From Bacteroidales bacterium (lineage in GTDB: Bacteria; Bacteroidota; Bacteroidia; Bacteroidales; Bacteroidaceae): 15,830 bases of DNA. Location: the NCBI GenBank assembly GCA_004557035.1, contig SFFB01000041.1, positions 1 through 15,830 on the forward strand, given 5' to 3'. The position numbers were made by a program, and so were the translations under genes. How positions within the stretch are numbered: the first letter of the stretch is position 1; every line of letters starts with the position of its first letter. Below, piece after piece: positions 1 through 6,874 of this stretch. The notes under the pieces were generated by a model. That model searched no databases, was not told where the DNA came from, and saw only the letters and a list, made by a program, of their open reading frames with translations.

Positions 1-1092
1 GTGGTGTCGGGCCTGCTCACTGCCGACCTCAAACGCGAAGAGCAAGCCAAGGTCGAGGTATGGGCTGAGGCTATGCGCTCTTTCATCAAAGCCGACGAAA
101 ACACCGACCTTTCGCTCGTGCTCAAGATTGTGGAAGGCAACCGCACCATTCCCGTAGTCTTGCGCGACAGTCACGGCACCATCATCGACTGCCGCAATGT
201 CGACGTGCCTCAGTCGCCCGACTCTTTGGCCTACATACAAGGACAGGTGAACGACATGGTGGCCCATGGGCGGGTGATGTCGTTCAGTGTGCCAAGGGGT
301 GATGCCGTGGGTGCGGCCGACACCTATACCATCTGTTATGGCGAGTCGCTGATGTTGCGGCGCCTGACTGCCTTTCCCTATGTCACGCTGGCCATCATTG
401 CCGTCTTCATACTCATTGCCGCTTTTGCCCTCATCGCGTCTAAGAGAGCCGAGCAAAACAAAGTTTGGGTGGGACTCTCTCGCGAGACGGCCCATCAACT
501 CGGCACCCCCATCTCGTCACTGATGGCTTGGACCGAATTGCTCAAAGAGACTCACCCCGACGAACCTCTCATTGCCGACATGAGTCAAGACGTAGACCGC
601 CTCAGTCTCATCGCCGAGCGCTTCTCAAAAATAGGTTCGGCGCCCAGTCTGCAACCCACCGATGTGGCTGCCTCGGTGACTCACGCAGCCGACTATCTGC
701 GACGGCGCACCTCACGCCGTGTCACCATCACCGTCCATGCTCCCGCCACTCCCATTATGGCCCACATCAATCCGCCGCTCTTTGAGTGGGTCATCGAAAA
801 TCTTTGTAAAAATGCCGTCGATGCCATGAGCGGCGACGGCTCCATAGACCTCACCGTCTCGGCAGGGGCCACCGACGTGGTCATTGAGGTGAGCGACACG
901 GGGAAAGGCATACCCAAACCAAAATTCAAGACTGTGTTCCGTCCCGGCTACACCACCAAGCGCCGTGGTTGGGGACTGGGTCTCTCACTGGCCGCCCGCA
1001 TCATCCGCGAATACCATCGAGGTCAAATCTTCGTCAAGTCGAGCACGCTCGGCGTGGGCACCACCTTCTGCATCGTGCTCCATCGGTCGTGA
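1..1092 (+). CDS. Sensor histidine kinase, C-terminal part (5' end outside window)
   Basis: This is an inner-membrane two-component sensor kinase whose reading frame is open to the window edge, so the GTG at base 1 is probably not the true start. Residues 1-120 look like the end of a periplasmic sensing region. A membrane helix lies at about 125-146. The phospho-acceptor box is ETAHQLGTPISSL with His165. The ATPase domain has an N-box (ENLCKNAVDAM, Asn271), a G1 box (DTGKGI, Asp299) and a G2 box (GWGLGLSLA, about 323-334). All residues needed for autophosphorylation are therefore visible. The AHQLGTP form of the H-box differs from classical HELRTP. No response regulator is in the window, so its partner and signal are unknown. 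It lies 51 bases upstream of the porE-like gene and may be co-transcribed with it. Confidence 0.9.
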   Translation: MVSGLLTADLKREEQAKVEVWAEAMRSFIKADENTDLSLVLKIVEGNRTIPVVLRDSHGTIIDCRNVDVPQSPDSLAYIQGQVNDMVAHGRVMSFSVPRGDAVGAADTYTICYGESLMLRRLTAFPYVTLAIIAVFILIAAFALIASKRAEQNKVWVGLSRETAHQLGTPISSLMAWTELLKETHPDEPLIADMSQDVDRLSLIAERFSKIGSAPSLQPTDVAASVTHAADYLRRRTSRRVTITVHAPATPIMAHINPPLFEWVIENLCKNAVDAMSGDGSIDLTVSAGATDVVIEVSDTGKGIPKPKFKTVFRPGYTTKRRGWGLGLSLAARIIREYHRGQIFVKSSTLGVGTTFCIVLHRS

Positions 1093-1143
1093 GTCCGCCT
1101 TCAACGTTTTCCATCAAGCCTCCCCCACTCCTATATATATTAT

Positions 1144-3225
1144 ATGGTAAAATCTATGTCTCTGAAATCATTCCTCATATCATTCCGTCAGTCGTCGGTG
1201 TGGCTTTGTCTTATGTCGCTTTGTCTCACTGTGGGCAGTTGCAGCAGTGTGGAGCGCACTGTGCGCCGTGCCGAAGCTGCCGAAGCCATTGGTGAACATC
1301 TCGAAGCCGCCAATCTCTATCGCATGGCCTATCGCGCCACGCCCACCAAGGAACGCAGTCGTCGCGGCCTCTTGGCTTTTCGTATGGGCGAAGCCTGCCA
1401 TCGCCACGGCAATTCGGCCCGCGCACTCGGCGCTTACCGATCGGCCGAGCGATATGGCTTCACCGACTCTCTCACCTACCTCCGACTCGGACAGCACTCG
1501 GCTCTTGCCGGCGACTATAAGGCTGCCGAAACCTATTTTTCCCAATATCTTGCCCTCCATCCCGACGACGTCCTCGCCCAAGCTGGACTCACGGCCGCCC
1601 GTACGGCTCCGGCCATCAAAGCAGCCGGCTCAGACTATACCGTGAGCCCCGACCGACTCTTTGGTGGCTCTCGTTCAGACTTTGCACCGGCTTTCGGCTC
1701 GCCAGACGGCTCGTCTCTCTTTTTCTCCACCACGCGTTCGTCCGTCACCGGAAACGACCTCAGTGGCATCACGGGCATGAAAAACGGCGACATCTTCTTT
1801 TCACGGAAAGACGAAAAAGGCACTTGGAAGTCTCCCGAGCCGGCCGAGGGCATCAACACCGAACTCGATGAAGGCACGCCGGCTTTCACGCCCGACGGCC
1901 AAACGATGTATTTCACCGCCTGTCCCGTGGACGGTTCCTATCCACGTATGGCCGAAATCAGACGTTCCAGCCGAAGCGATGCCAAATGGAACAAACCCGA
2001 GACGGTGAAACTCACAGCCGACACGCTCTCAAGTTATGCCCATCCGGCTGTGTCGCCCGACGGCCGCTACCTCTATTTCGTTTCAGACATGCCCGGAGGC
2101 TATGGTGGTCTCGACCTTTGGCGAGCCGTTATGGACAGTCACGGGCTGGGCAGCGTTGAGAACCTCGGGCCCGACATCAACACCCCCGGCGACGAGATGT
2201 TCCCCACATTTCGTCCCAATGGCGAACTCTATTTCTCATCCGACGGCCGGTCGCCTTCGCTCGGCGGTCTCGACATCTACCGTGCCCGCGAAGACACCCT
2301 TCATCACACCTGGACCGTCGTCCACCTGCCCTACCCCGTCAACAGCCAGGGCAACGACTTCGGTATGACTTTTGAAGGCATCTACAACCGTGGCTACTTC
2401 TCTTCGTCGCGCTCCACGGGTGGTCGTGGATGGGACAAACTCTTCACGTTCAGCTGTCCCGAGCAGGTGCAGAGCGTCAAGGGTTGGGTCTATGAACAAG
2501 ACGGCTACGAACTGCCCGACGCCACGGTCTATATGGTGGGCAACGACGGCTCGTCTTTAGCCTTTGGCGTGCGCCCCGACGGTTCGTTTGAGCAGCGGCT
2601 CGAGCCCGGAGTGAGCTATGTGCTTTTGGCCACCTGTCCCGGCCATCTCAACTGCCGCGGCGAGGTAGTGGCCGACAGCGCCGAAATCACCCGGCAGACT
2701 GTCCTGCAGTTTCCGTTGGCCTCCATCAGCATCCCCGTGCTTGTGCGCGGCGTCTATTATGCCTTCGACGACGATGTCGTCATCGAAACCTCCCGTCCGG
2801 CTCTCGAGCGCCTGGCCAAGTTGTTGAAAGAAAACCCACACGTCACCATCGAACTCTCTGCCCATTGCGACTGGCGCGGTTCTGACGACTACAACGACCG
2901 ACTCTCGCAGCGGCGTGCCGAGAGCGTGGTGCGATTTTTGAAGGAACAAGGCATTGCGCCCGACCGCCTCACGGCCGTGGGCTATGGCGAGCGCCGTCCG
3001 AGGGTCATCAGCAAGAAGATGGCCGAGAACTATGATTTTTTGAAAGAAGGCGACACCCTCACCACCGACTTCATCCTTCGTCTCACGCCCGAACAACAAG
3101 AGGCGTGCAATGCCCTCAACCGCCGCACCGAGTTCCGCGTGCTCCGCACCACCTACGGCCTTTTCACGTCCGACGGAAAACTCCGTCCCGAAGCTTTGAC
3201 ACCACGCCGCGAGCCCAATCAATAA
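1144..3225 (+). CDS. porE: PorE-like outer-membrane lipoprotein (TPR-PD40-CRD-OmpA), type IX secretion
   Basis: This 693-residue protein has a lipoprotein signal peptide ending in LTVGSC (lipidated Cys33; Met5 is a possible alternative start). TPR/Sel1-type helices follow at about 41-155. PD40 propeller repeats span about 178-435 (SPDG, TPDG, SPDG and RPNG blades, with GGLDLWRA and GGLDIYRA). A carboxypeptidase-regulatory-like domain covers about 443-530 and an OmpA-C domain about 535-670. In the last, Asp576 and Arg591 sit 15 residues apart, the spacing of the diaminopimelate-binding pair of OmpA proteins. The same domain order and similar length are known for PorE (PG1058) of Porphyromonas gingivalis, a type IX secretion component thought to anchor the machine to peptidoglycan. 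The name is inferred from architecture; a PorE paralogue outside secretion is possible. No other por/gld gene is present. The TrmH-family gene begins 23 bases downstream. Confidence 0.85.
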   Translation: MVKSMSLKSFLISFRQSSVWLCLMSLCLTVGSCSSVERTVRRAEAAEAIGEHLEAANLYRMAYRATPTKERSRRGLLAFRMGEACHRHGNSARALGAYRSAERYGFTDSLTYLRLGQHSALAGDYKAAETYFSQYLALHPDDVLAQAGLTAARTAPAIKAAGSDYTVSPDRLFGGSRSDFAPAFGSPDGSSLFFSTTRSSVTGNDLSGITGMKNGDIFFSRKDEKGTWKSPEPAEGINTELDEGTPAFTPDGQTMYFTACPVDGSYPRMAEIRRSSRSDAKWNKPETVKLTADTLSSYAHPAVSPDGRYLYFVSDMPGGYGGLDLWRAVMDSHGLGSVENLGPDINTPGDEMFPTFRPNGELYFSSDGRSPSLGGLDIYRAREDTLHHTWTVVHLPYPVNSQGNDFGMTFEGIYNRGYFSSSRSTGGRGWDKLFTFSCPEQVQSVKGWVYEQDGYELPDATVYMVGNDGSSLAFGVRPDGSFEQRLEPGVSYVLLATCPGHLNCRGEVVADSAEITRQTVLQFPLASISIPVLVRGVYYAFDDDVVIETSRPALERLAKLLKENPHVTIELSAHCDWRGSDDYNDRLSQRRAESVVRFLKEQGIAPDRLTAVGYGERRPRVISKKMAENYDFLKEGDTLTTDFILRLTPEQQEACNALNRRTEFRVLRTTYGLFTSDGKLRPEALTPRREPNQ

Positions 3226-3248
3226 TCCTCAGTCACCACCAATCCCTT

Positions 3249-4046
3249 ATGCCCGTCGTCCCCATTCAAGAACTTTCCCTGCCCGAGTTGGCGCCCTACA
3301 GTCGCCTCACCGAAGCCCAGTTGCGTGCGCGCCTGTGCCCGTCGGCGGCCCTCTTTATTGCCGAGAGTCCCAAGGTCATCCGCACGGCGCTCGATGCCGG
3401 GATGGAGCCCGTGTCGATGCTTTGTGAGGAAAAACACATCACGGGCGACGCCGCCGATCTTGTCGGTCGGCTCGGCCATTTGCCCATCTTCACCGGCAGC
3501 CGTGAGCTGCTCTCGTCGCTCACGGGCTATGTGATGACCCGCGGCGTGTTGTGTGCCATGCGCCGGCCGGAGGCTCGGAGTCTCGACGAGGTGGTTTGTG
3601 GTGCCGGCCGAGTCGTGGTGCTCGACGGCGTGACCGATTGGACCAACGTCGGTGCCATATTCCGTTCGGCCGCGGCTCTGGGCATTGACGCCGTCGTGCT
3701 GTCGCCCGACAGTTGCGACCCCCTAGTGCGCCGTGTGGTGAGAGTGTCGATGGGCAGTGTGTTTCTTGTGCCCTGGACGGTGGTGGACCATCCTCAGACC
3801 GCGCTTCGCCGTCTTGGCTTCAAGGCGGTGGCGATGGCCCTGACCGACCGCAGCATTCCGCTCGATGCCCCCTGCCTCAAGGCCGAACCCCTACTGGCCC
3901 TCATCATGGGCACCGAGGGCGACGGCCTCTCGGCCGAGACCATAGCCGGTGCCGACTACACCGTGCGCATCCCCATGCACCACGGCGTAGACTCGCTCAA
4001 CGTGGCTGCTGCCGCCGCCGTGGCCTTTTGGGAGTTGAGGCGGTGA
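3249..4046 (+). CDS. TrmH/SpoU-family RNA 2'-O-methyltransferase
   Basis: This 265-residue cytoplasmic enzyme probably transfers a methyl group from S-adenosylmethionine to a ribose 2'-hydroxyl in rRNA or tRNA. The three SPOUT motifs are clear: TNVGAIFRSA (motif 1, about 132-141, with Asn133 and Arg139), LIMGTEGDGLS (motif 2, about 218-228) and IPMHHGVDSLNVAAAAAV (motif 3, about 241-258), which form the trefoil-knot cofactor site. Residues 1-100 resemble the SpoU substrate-binding domain (LFIAESPKVI). The ATG at 3249 was chosen because the frame also extends upstream to 3105, but that would overlap the porE-like gene by 121 bases, and the extra residues do not resemble the family. Which nucleotide is modified cannot be told from sequence. 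A strong terminator follows 60 bases after the stop. Confidence 0.92.
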   Translation: MPVVPIQELSLPELAPYSRLTEAQLRARLCPSAALFIAESPKVIRTALDAGMEPVSMLCEEKHITGDAADLVGRLGHLPIFTGSRELLSSLTGYVMTRGVLCAMRRPEARSLDEVVCGAGRVVVLDGVTDWTNVGAIFRSAAALGIDAVVLSPDSCDPLVRRVVRVSMGSVFLVPWTVVDHPQTALRRLGFKAVAMALTDRSIPLDAPCLKAEPLLALIMGTEGDGLSAETIAGADYTVRIPMHHGVDSLNVAAAAAVAFWELRR

Positions 4047-4105
4047 GTGCCGTCGGTTTGTGTCTTTTTTCATTCCGCCTCATGCCGGTATATTTGAGGC
4101 AGATA

Positions 4106-4137
4106 AAAACAGAGGCCCGTTTTGGGGGCTCTGTTTT
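4106..4137 (+). terminator. Rho-independent terminator after the trmH-like gene
   Basis: AAAACAGAG (4106-4114) pairs with CTCTGTTTT (4129-4137). The stem extends inward through CCC/GGG, and the right arm ends in a T-run. It lies 60 bases after the methyltransferase stop codon and probably ends the transcript of the leftmost gene group. Confidence 0.8.
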
Positions 4138-4546
4138 CGTGTTTCAGCGTTTTACGGTCATAAGGCCATTTATTATTGTCCTTATGCCGGAATTTTCTGT
4201 CCTTATTCCCGTTGCGTTTTTTCCCGTTGATGTCATTTCCAGTCCCCATTCCCTCACCATTTGTCTGAGTGTTTCGCCTTCTTTCCTCTTTTCCCAAAAA
4301 AACTATCCCGTTTTTGTCACATCCCACCCCGCGGTTTGAACAATGGGCCAAACGGCTGGCGGCCCTTTGATATTTGAAACACTAACGCCGCCAATTCAAT
4401 TTGTCCAACTTTTCATAGGCGGCCGGTCTCGTCAGCGTTCCCCAGGGGAGCGACGAGGCCGGTTTGTTTTTCTTTGTTACCTTGAGGTCTTGGCCGTCCG
4501 GCGGAGTTTTGCTATCTTGCCACTTCAAAACAATAAAACGCGCCGC
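4138..4546. other. Non-coding stretch between two + strand gene groups
   Basis: I see no convincing gene here. Apparent frames are low-complexity or run through the terminators. The stretch is T/C-rich up to about 4320. It contains a hairpin with perfect 7-base arms (CATAAGG 4159-4165, CCTTATG 4180-4186), a GC-rich run of short complementary segments from 4358, and a strong terminator-like hairpin at 4423-4462. No clear Bacteroidetes promoter (TTTG, about 19-21 bases, TAnnTTTG) was found upstream of the 4547 gene. A TATATTTG at 4089 lacks a -33 partner and would start a transcript inside the preceding terminator. The stretch could hold a small RNA or a structured 5' leader. Confidence 0.5.
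4423..4474 (+). terminator. Strong GC-rich hairpin followed by T-tract
   Basis: The left arm CCGGTCTCGTCAGC (from 4423) pairs with the right arm ending in GCGACGAGGCCGG (4450-4462), with a CCCC/GGGG extension near the loop. A T-rich run (GGTTTGTTTTTCTTT) follows directly. It has the shape of an intrinsic terminator, but no gene lies between it and the previous terminator at 4106-4137. It could end a small RNA or act as an attenuator in the leader of the gene at 4547. Confidence 0.6.
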
Positions 4547-4747
4547 ATGAAACCTCCTTCTCTCTCCGACTCCACCGCGGCTGAGCGCCGTGAATATGTG
4601 AAACAGGCATGGGCTTGTATGCACCACTGTGAACTATGCGGCAAATGTCACATTCTGCGCGGTCGCGACCCCGAGACGCTCTATGCCGACTATATTGACG
4701 GCCGGCGCGACTATCTCGACATCACGCTCGACCTGCGACACAGATAA
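4547..4747 (+). CDS. Small four-cysteine protein of unknown function
   Basis: This 66-residue protein was not assigned to a named family. It has no signal peptide or membrane helix. Its main feature is a cysteine cluster at Cys24, Cys28, Cys31 and Cys34 (CMHHCELCGKC, spacing C-x3-C-x2-C-x2-C), with His26, His27 and His35 nearby. This suggests a bound zinc ion or iron-sulfur cluster. The C-terminal half is polar and aromatic (LYADYIDGRRDYLDITLDL). The ATG at 4547 was chosen over an in-frame upstream start at 4343 because the upstream stretch includes the strong hairpin and reads as non-coding. Its TAA shares its last base with the ATG of the acetyltransferase gene, so the two are probably translationally coupled. 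The spacing contains the CxxxCxxC of radical SAM enzymes, but the protein is far too short to be one. Confidence 0.7.
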   Translation: MKPPSLSDSTAAERREYVKQAWACMHHCELCGKCHILRGRDPETLYADYIDGRRDYLDITLDLRHR

Positions 4748-5280
4748 TGCCTATGCCGATGGAAAAATCTGTCCTTTCCCATGACTTGATTATTCGCAAA
4801 ACCGCAACCGCAGACGTGCCACGGCTGCTTGAGGTGTTTGCACTTGCACGTGAGTTTATGCGTCGCACGGGCAACCCCGACCAATGGCACGACGACTATC
4901 CCGACGAAGCTTTGCTGCTCGACGACGTGAGGCGGTGCGACAGCTATGTGTTTGAGTCGGGAGGGCGCATAGTGGGCACATTCGTATTGCGTGAAGGCGC
5001 CGACCCCACTTATGCCAAGATATATTCCGGTCGTTGGCTGAACCCGAAGCCATACGCCACTATCCATCGCATAGCCGGCACAGGCGAGGCACGGGGACTT
5101 GTGCACCAAGCCGTGACCTATGCTCGCAACCATTACGACCATTTGCGCATCGACACCCATCGCGACAATATGGTGATGCAAAAGGCCGTCTGCAAGGCCG
5201 GATTTGTCTATTGCGGGATCATCCATTGTCGCGACGGCAGTGACCGCATGGCCTACGAGTGGCCCGTAAATAGGGAATGA
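4747..5280 (+). CDS. GNAT-family N-acetyltransferase
   Basis: This 177-residue cytoplasmic protein has the GNAT fold signature. The N-terminal strand and helix read LIIRKTATADVPRLLEVFAL. The central strand carries GRIVGTFVLREG (about 73-84). The acyl-CoA pyrophosphate loop is probably RIAGTGEARGL (about 108-118), where RxxGxxxxxG fits the family pattern. The last part, RIDTHRDNMVMQKAVCKAGF (about 134-153), matches the motif-B region of many Bacteroidetes GNATs. The substrate is not predictable; small molecules or protein N-termini are both possible. The ATG at 4747 overlaps the preceding stop codon by one base; Met3 (4753) and Met5 (4759) are alternative starts. Coupling to the four-cysteine protein suggests that the two work together. 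A strong terminator begins a few bases after the stop. Confidence 0.88.
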   Translation: MPMPMEKSVLSHDLIIRKTATADVPRLLEVFALAREFMRRTGNPDQWHDDYPDEALLLDDVRRCDSYVFESGGRIVGTFVLREGADPTYAKIYSGRWLNPKPYATIHRIAGTGEARGLVHQAVTYARNHYDHLRIDTHRDNMVMQKAVCKAGFVYCGIIHCRDGSDRMAYEWPVNRE

Positions 5281-5283
5281 CAC

Positions 5284-5321
5284 AAACAGGGACGCCTCTC
5301 GCGTGAGTGCGTCCCTGTTTT
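5284..5321. terminator. Bidirectional terminator between convergent genes
   Basis: A perfect 12-base inverted repeat joins AAACAGGGACGC (5284-5295) and GCGTCCCTGTTT (5309-5320), flanked by T on the right and A on the left. It lies between the stop of the + strand acetyltransferase and the end of the - strand transporter, so it can serve both. Confidence 0.88.
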
Positions 5322-5376
5322 GTTAAGGTATGAATGGAGAATGAATGAGTTTGTCTCTCTCCAGGTTGTCGTTATG

Positions 5377-6690
5377 CTATGCGGTTGGGGCTTGGCCCAC
5401 GGCCTTCCGTCCAAATTCGTCAGACACCTTGATGAGCGATGACACCAAGAACGTGACAGGAACAAGGGCGCAGACGAGGATGAAGAAGTTGAGGTAGCCC
5501 ATAGACGTCTGTATGAAGCCGGCAAAAAGGCCCGGAAGCATCATACCCAAAGTCATAAAGCCGGTACAGAAGGCGTAGTGGGCTGTTTCGTGGGCACCTT
5601 TGGCGTAATAGAGCAGGAAAAGCATATAGGCGGTGAAGCCGAAACCGTAGCCAAATTGCTCTACAAATACCATCGAACTGATGAAGATGAGGTTTTGCGG
5701 CTGGTAGTAGGCCAGAATGACGTAGACTACGTTGGGAAGGGAGATGGCGCAAACCATGGGCCACAGCCAGCGGTTGAAGCCGTGGCGCGACACCAAGATG
5801 CCACCAAGGATGCCACCCAAGAGCAGACCGAGCACACCCACGGTGCCCTGAACAAGGCCGATGTCGCCGGTGGACAGTCCCAAACCGCCTTGCTCGATTT
5901 TGTCAAGGAAAAACAGCGGGCATATTTTGGTGAGCAGGGCTTCGGGCAGACGATAGAACATCATAAAGAGCAGGGCCGCGAGCACACCGGGCTTGATGAA
6001 GAAACGGCCAATGACAACAAAATATGAAGCGAGGAAGTTGCGCGAAAACCGTGGAGCATTTTCTGATCGCGACGGCCTAAGGGCTCGGCTGTGATAGACG
6101 GCAAAGAGCATGAGCAACACGCCCACGCAGACGAAGGTGACCATCCACGGCTTGACGGGACTCTTGGTGAGTATCTCAAGCCGGCCCACAAACATGAGCA
6201 GGAGACCCTGCCCGGCTATCATGGCAATGCGGTAAAACGTGGAGCGGATGCCTACGAAAAATGACTGTTGACGCGGTGTGAGGCGCTCCATATAATAGCC
6301 ATCGGCAGCAATGTCGTGAGTGGCACTGCTGAAAGCGATGAGCCAAAACAGGGCCAGCGTCCACTTGACATATCCACCAAGCGGAAGGGCAAAGGCCAAT
6401 GCGGCCATGGCAGCACCCATCACCCACTGCATAGTCAACACCCACGACCGACGCAAACCGAAGGTTTCGACAAGCGGACTCCAAAAGGGCTTGATCAGCC
6501 ACGGCAGATAGAGCCACGAGGTGTAGAAGGTGATGTCTTCGTTGGGCAGACCCAAGCGCTTGTACATCACGACGGAAAGGGTGACGACGATGACATTGGG
6601 CAGGCCCTCGATGAAATAGAGTGAAGGCACCCAGCGCCATGGGCCGTGAAGGGGTGAGCGGTGGCGGCGGGGTTGATGGGGTTGGGACAT
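5377..6690 (-). CDS. AmpG-like MFS transporter, putative muropeptide or sugar permease
   Basis: This 437-residue inner-membrane protein is very hydrophobic and consistent with about 12 transmembrane helices. Motifs near the N-terminus fit the AmpG branch of the major facilitator superfamily: YFIEGLP (about 25-31), LPWLIKPFWSPLVE (about 62-75) and SSATHDIAADGYYM (about 121-134). AmpG proteins import GlcNAc-anhydroMurNAc-peptides released during wall turnover. Here the substrate is inferred, and other MFS sugar or drug carriers share parts of these motifs. The ATG at 6690 follows a polar, basic N-terminus. The gene lies 184 bases downstream of the 1285-residue SpoIID-domain gene on the same strand; the gap is filled with repeats, so co-transcription is plausible but not certain. 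It ends at a shared bidirectional terminator. Confidence 0.8.
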   Translation of the reverse strand: MSQPHQPRRHRSPLHGPWRWVPSLYFIEGLPNVIVVTLSVVMYKRLGLPNEDITFYTSWLYLPWLIKPFWSPLVETFGLRRSWVLTMQWVMGAAMAALAFALPLGGYVKWTLALFWLIAFSSATHDIAADGYYMERLTPRQQSFFVGIRSTFYRIAMIAGQGLLLMFVGRLEILTKSPVKPWMVTFVCVGVLLMLFAVYHSRALRPSRSENAPRFSRNFLASYFVVIGRFFIKPGVLAALLFMMFYRLPEALLTKICPLFFLDKIEQGGLGLSTGDIGLVQGTVGVLGLLLGGILGGILVSRHGFNRWLWPMVCAISLPNVVYVILAYYQPQNLIFISSMVFVEQFGYGFGFTAYMLFLLYYAKGAHETAHYAFCTGFMTLGMMLPGLFAGFIQTSMGYLNFFILVCALVPVTFLVSSLIKVSDEFGRKAVGQAPTA

Positions 6691-6718
6691 AATGGTTTTG
6701 GTTGTTTTTGAGACGAAG

Positions 6719-6794
6719 AGACTAAAAGTCTAAGAGACTAAGAGACTAAGAGTTTTAGCGGCCAAGCCACTTTTTGTCTCTTTGTCTTTTTGTC
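6719..6794 (+). repeat. Intergenic repeat, left copy 1
   Basis: This unit starts AGACTAAAAGTC, continues with GACTAAGAG-type tracts, has the core GAGTTTTAGCGGCC (6750-6763), and ends in TTTTTGTCTC/TTTGTC tracts. Its two ends are imperfectly complementary, so it can fold into a weak hairpin. It matches the reverse complement of 11091-11184 almost base for base, apart from short insertions. Confidence 0.8.
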
Positions 6795-6796
6795 TG

Positions 6797-6874
6797 GAAG
6801 AAGTCTAAGAGTCTAAGAGAGTTTGAGCGGCCAAGTCACTCTTTGTCTTTTTGTCTCTTTGTCTCTTTGTCTTT
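6797..6874 (+). repeat. Intergenic repeat, left copy 2
   Basis: This is a second, more diverged unit in direct orientation to copy 1. It has GTCTAAGAG tracts, the core GAGTTTGAGCGGCCAAGTCACT (6819-6840), then repeated TTTGTCTC. It ends exactly at the stop codon of the large gene (TAG, 6875-6877 on the - strand). Confidence 0.75.

Noticed and set aside
2557..3222. 221-residue - strand frame opposite the OmpA domain
   Set aside because: The OmpA peptidoglycan-binding motif on the + strand is intact, so this frame is a shadow.
3105..3248. Upstream extension of the TrmH-family gene by 48 residues
   Set aside because: It would overlap the porE-like gene by 121 bases, and the extra residues are Pro/Arg/His-rich with no family similarity. 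The ATG at 3249 gives a normal N-terminus.
4089..4096. TATATTTG as a + strand promoter -7 box
   Set aside because: There is no TTTG about 19-21 bases upstream, and transcription would start at the edge of the terminator at 4106.
4070..4351. 93-residue frame on the - strand between gene groups
   Set aside because: It runs through a terminator, has a charged, low-complexity composition and resembles nothing known.
4343..4546. Longer version of the four-cysteine protein starting at 4343
   Set aside because: The added 68 residues run through the strong hairpin and T-tract at 4423-4474, so they read as non-coding leader.
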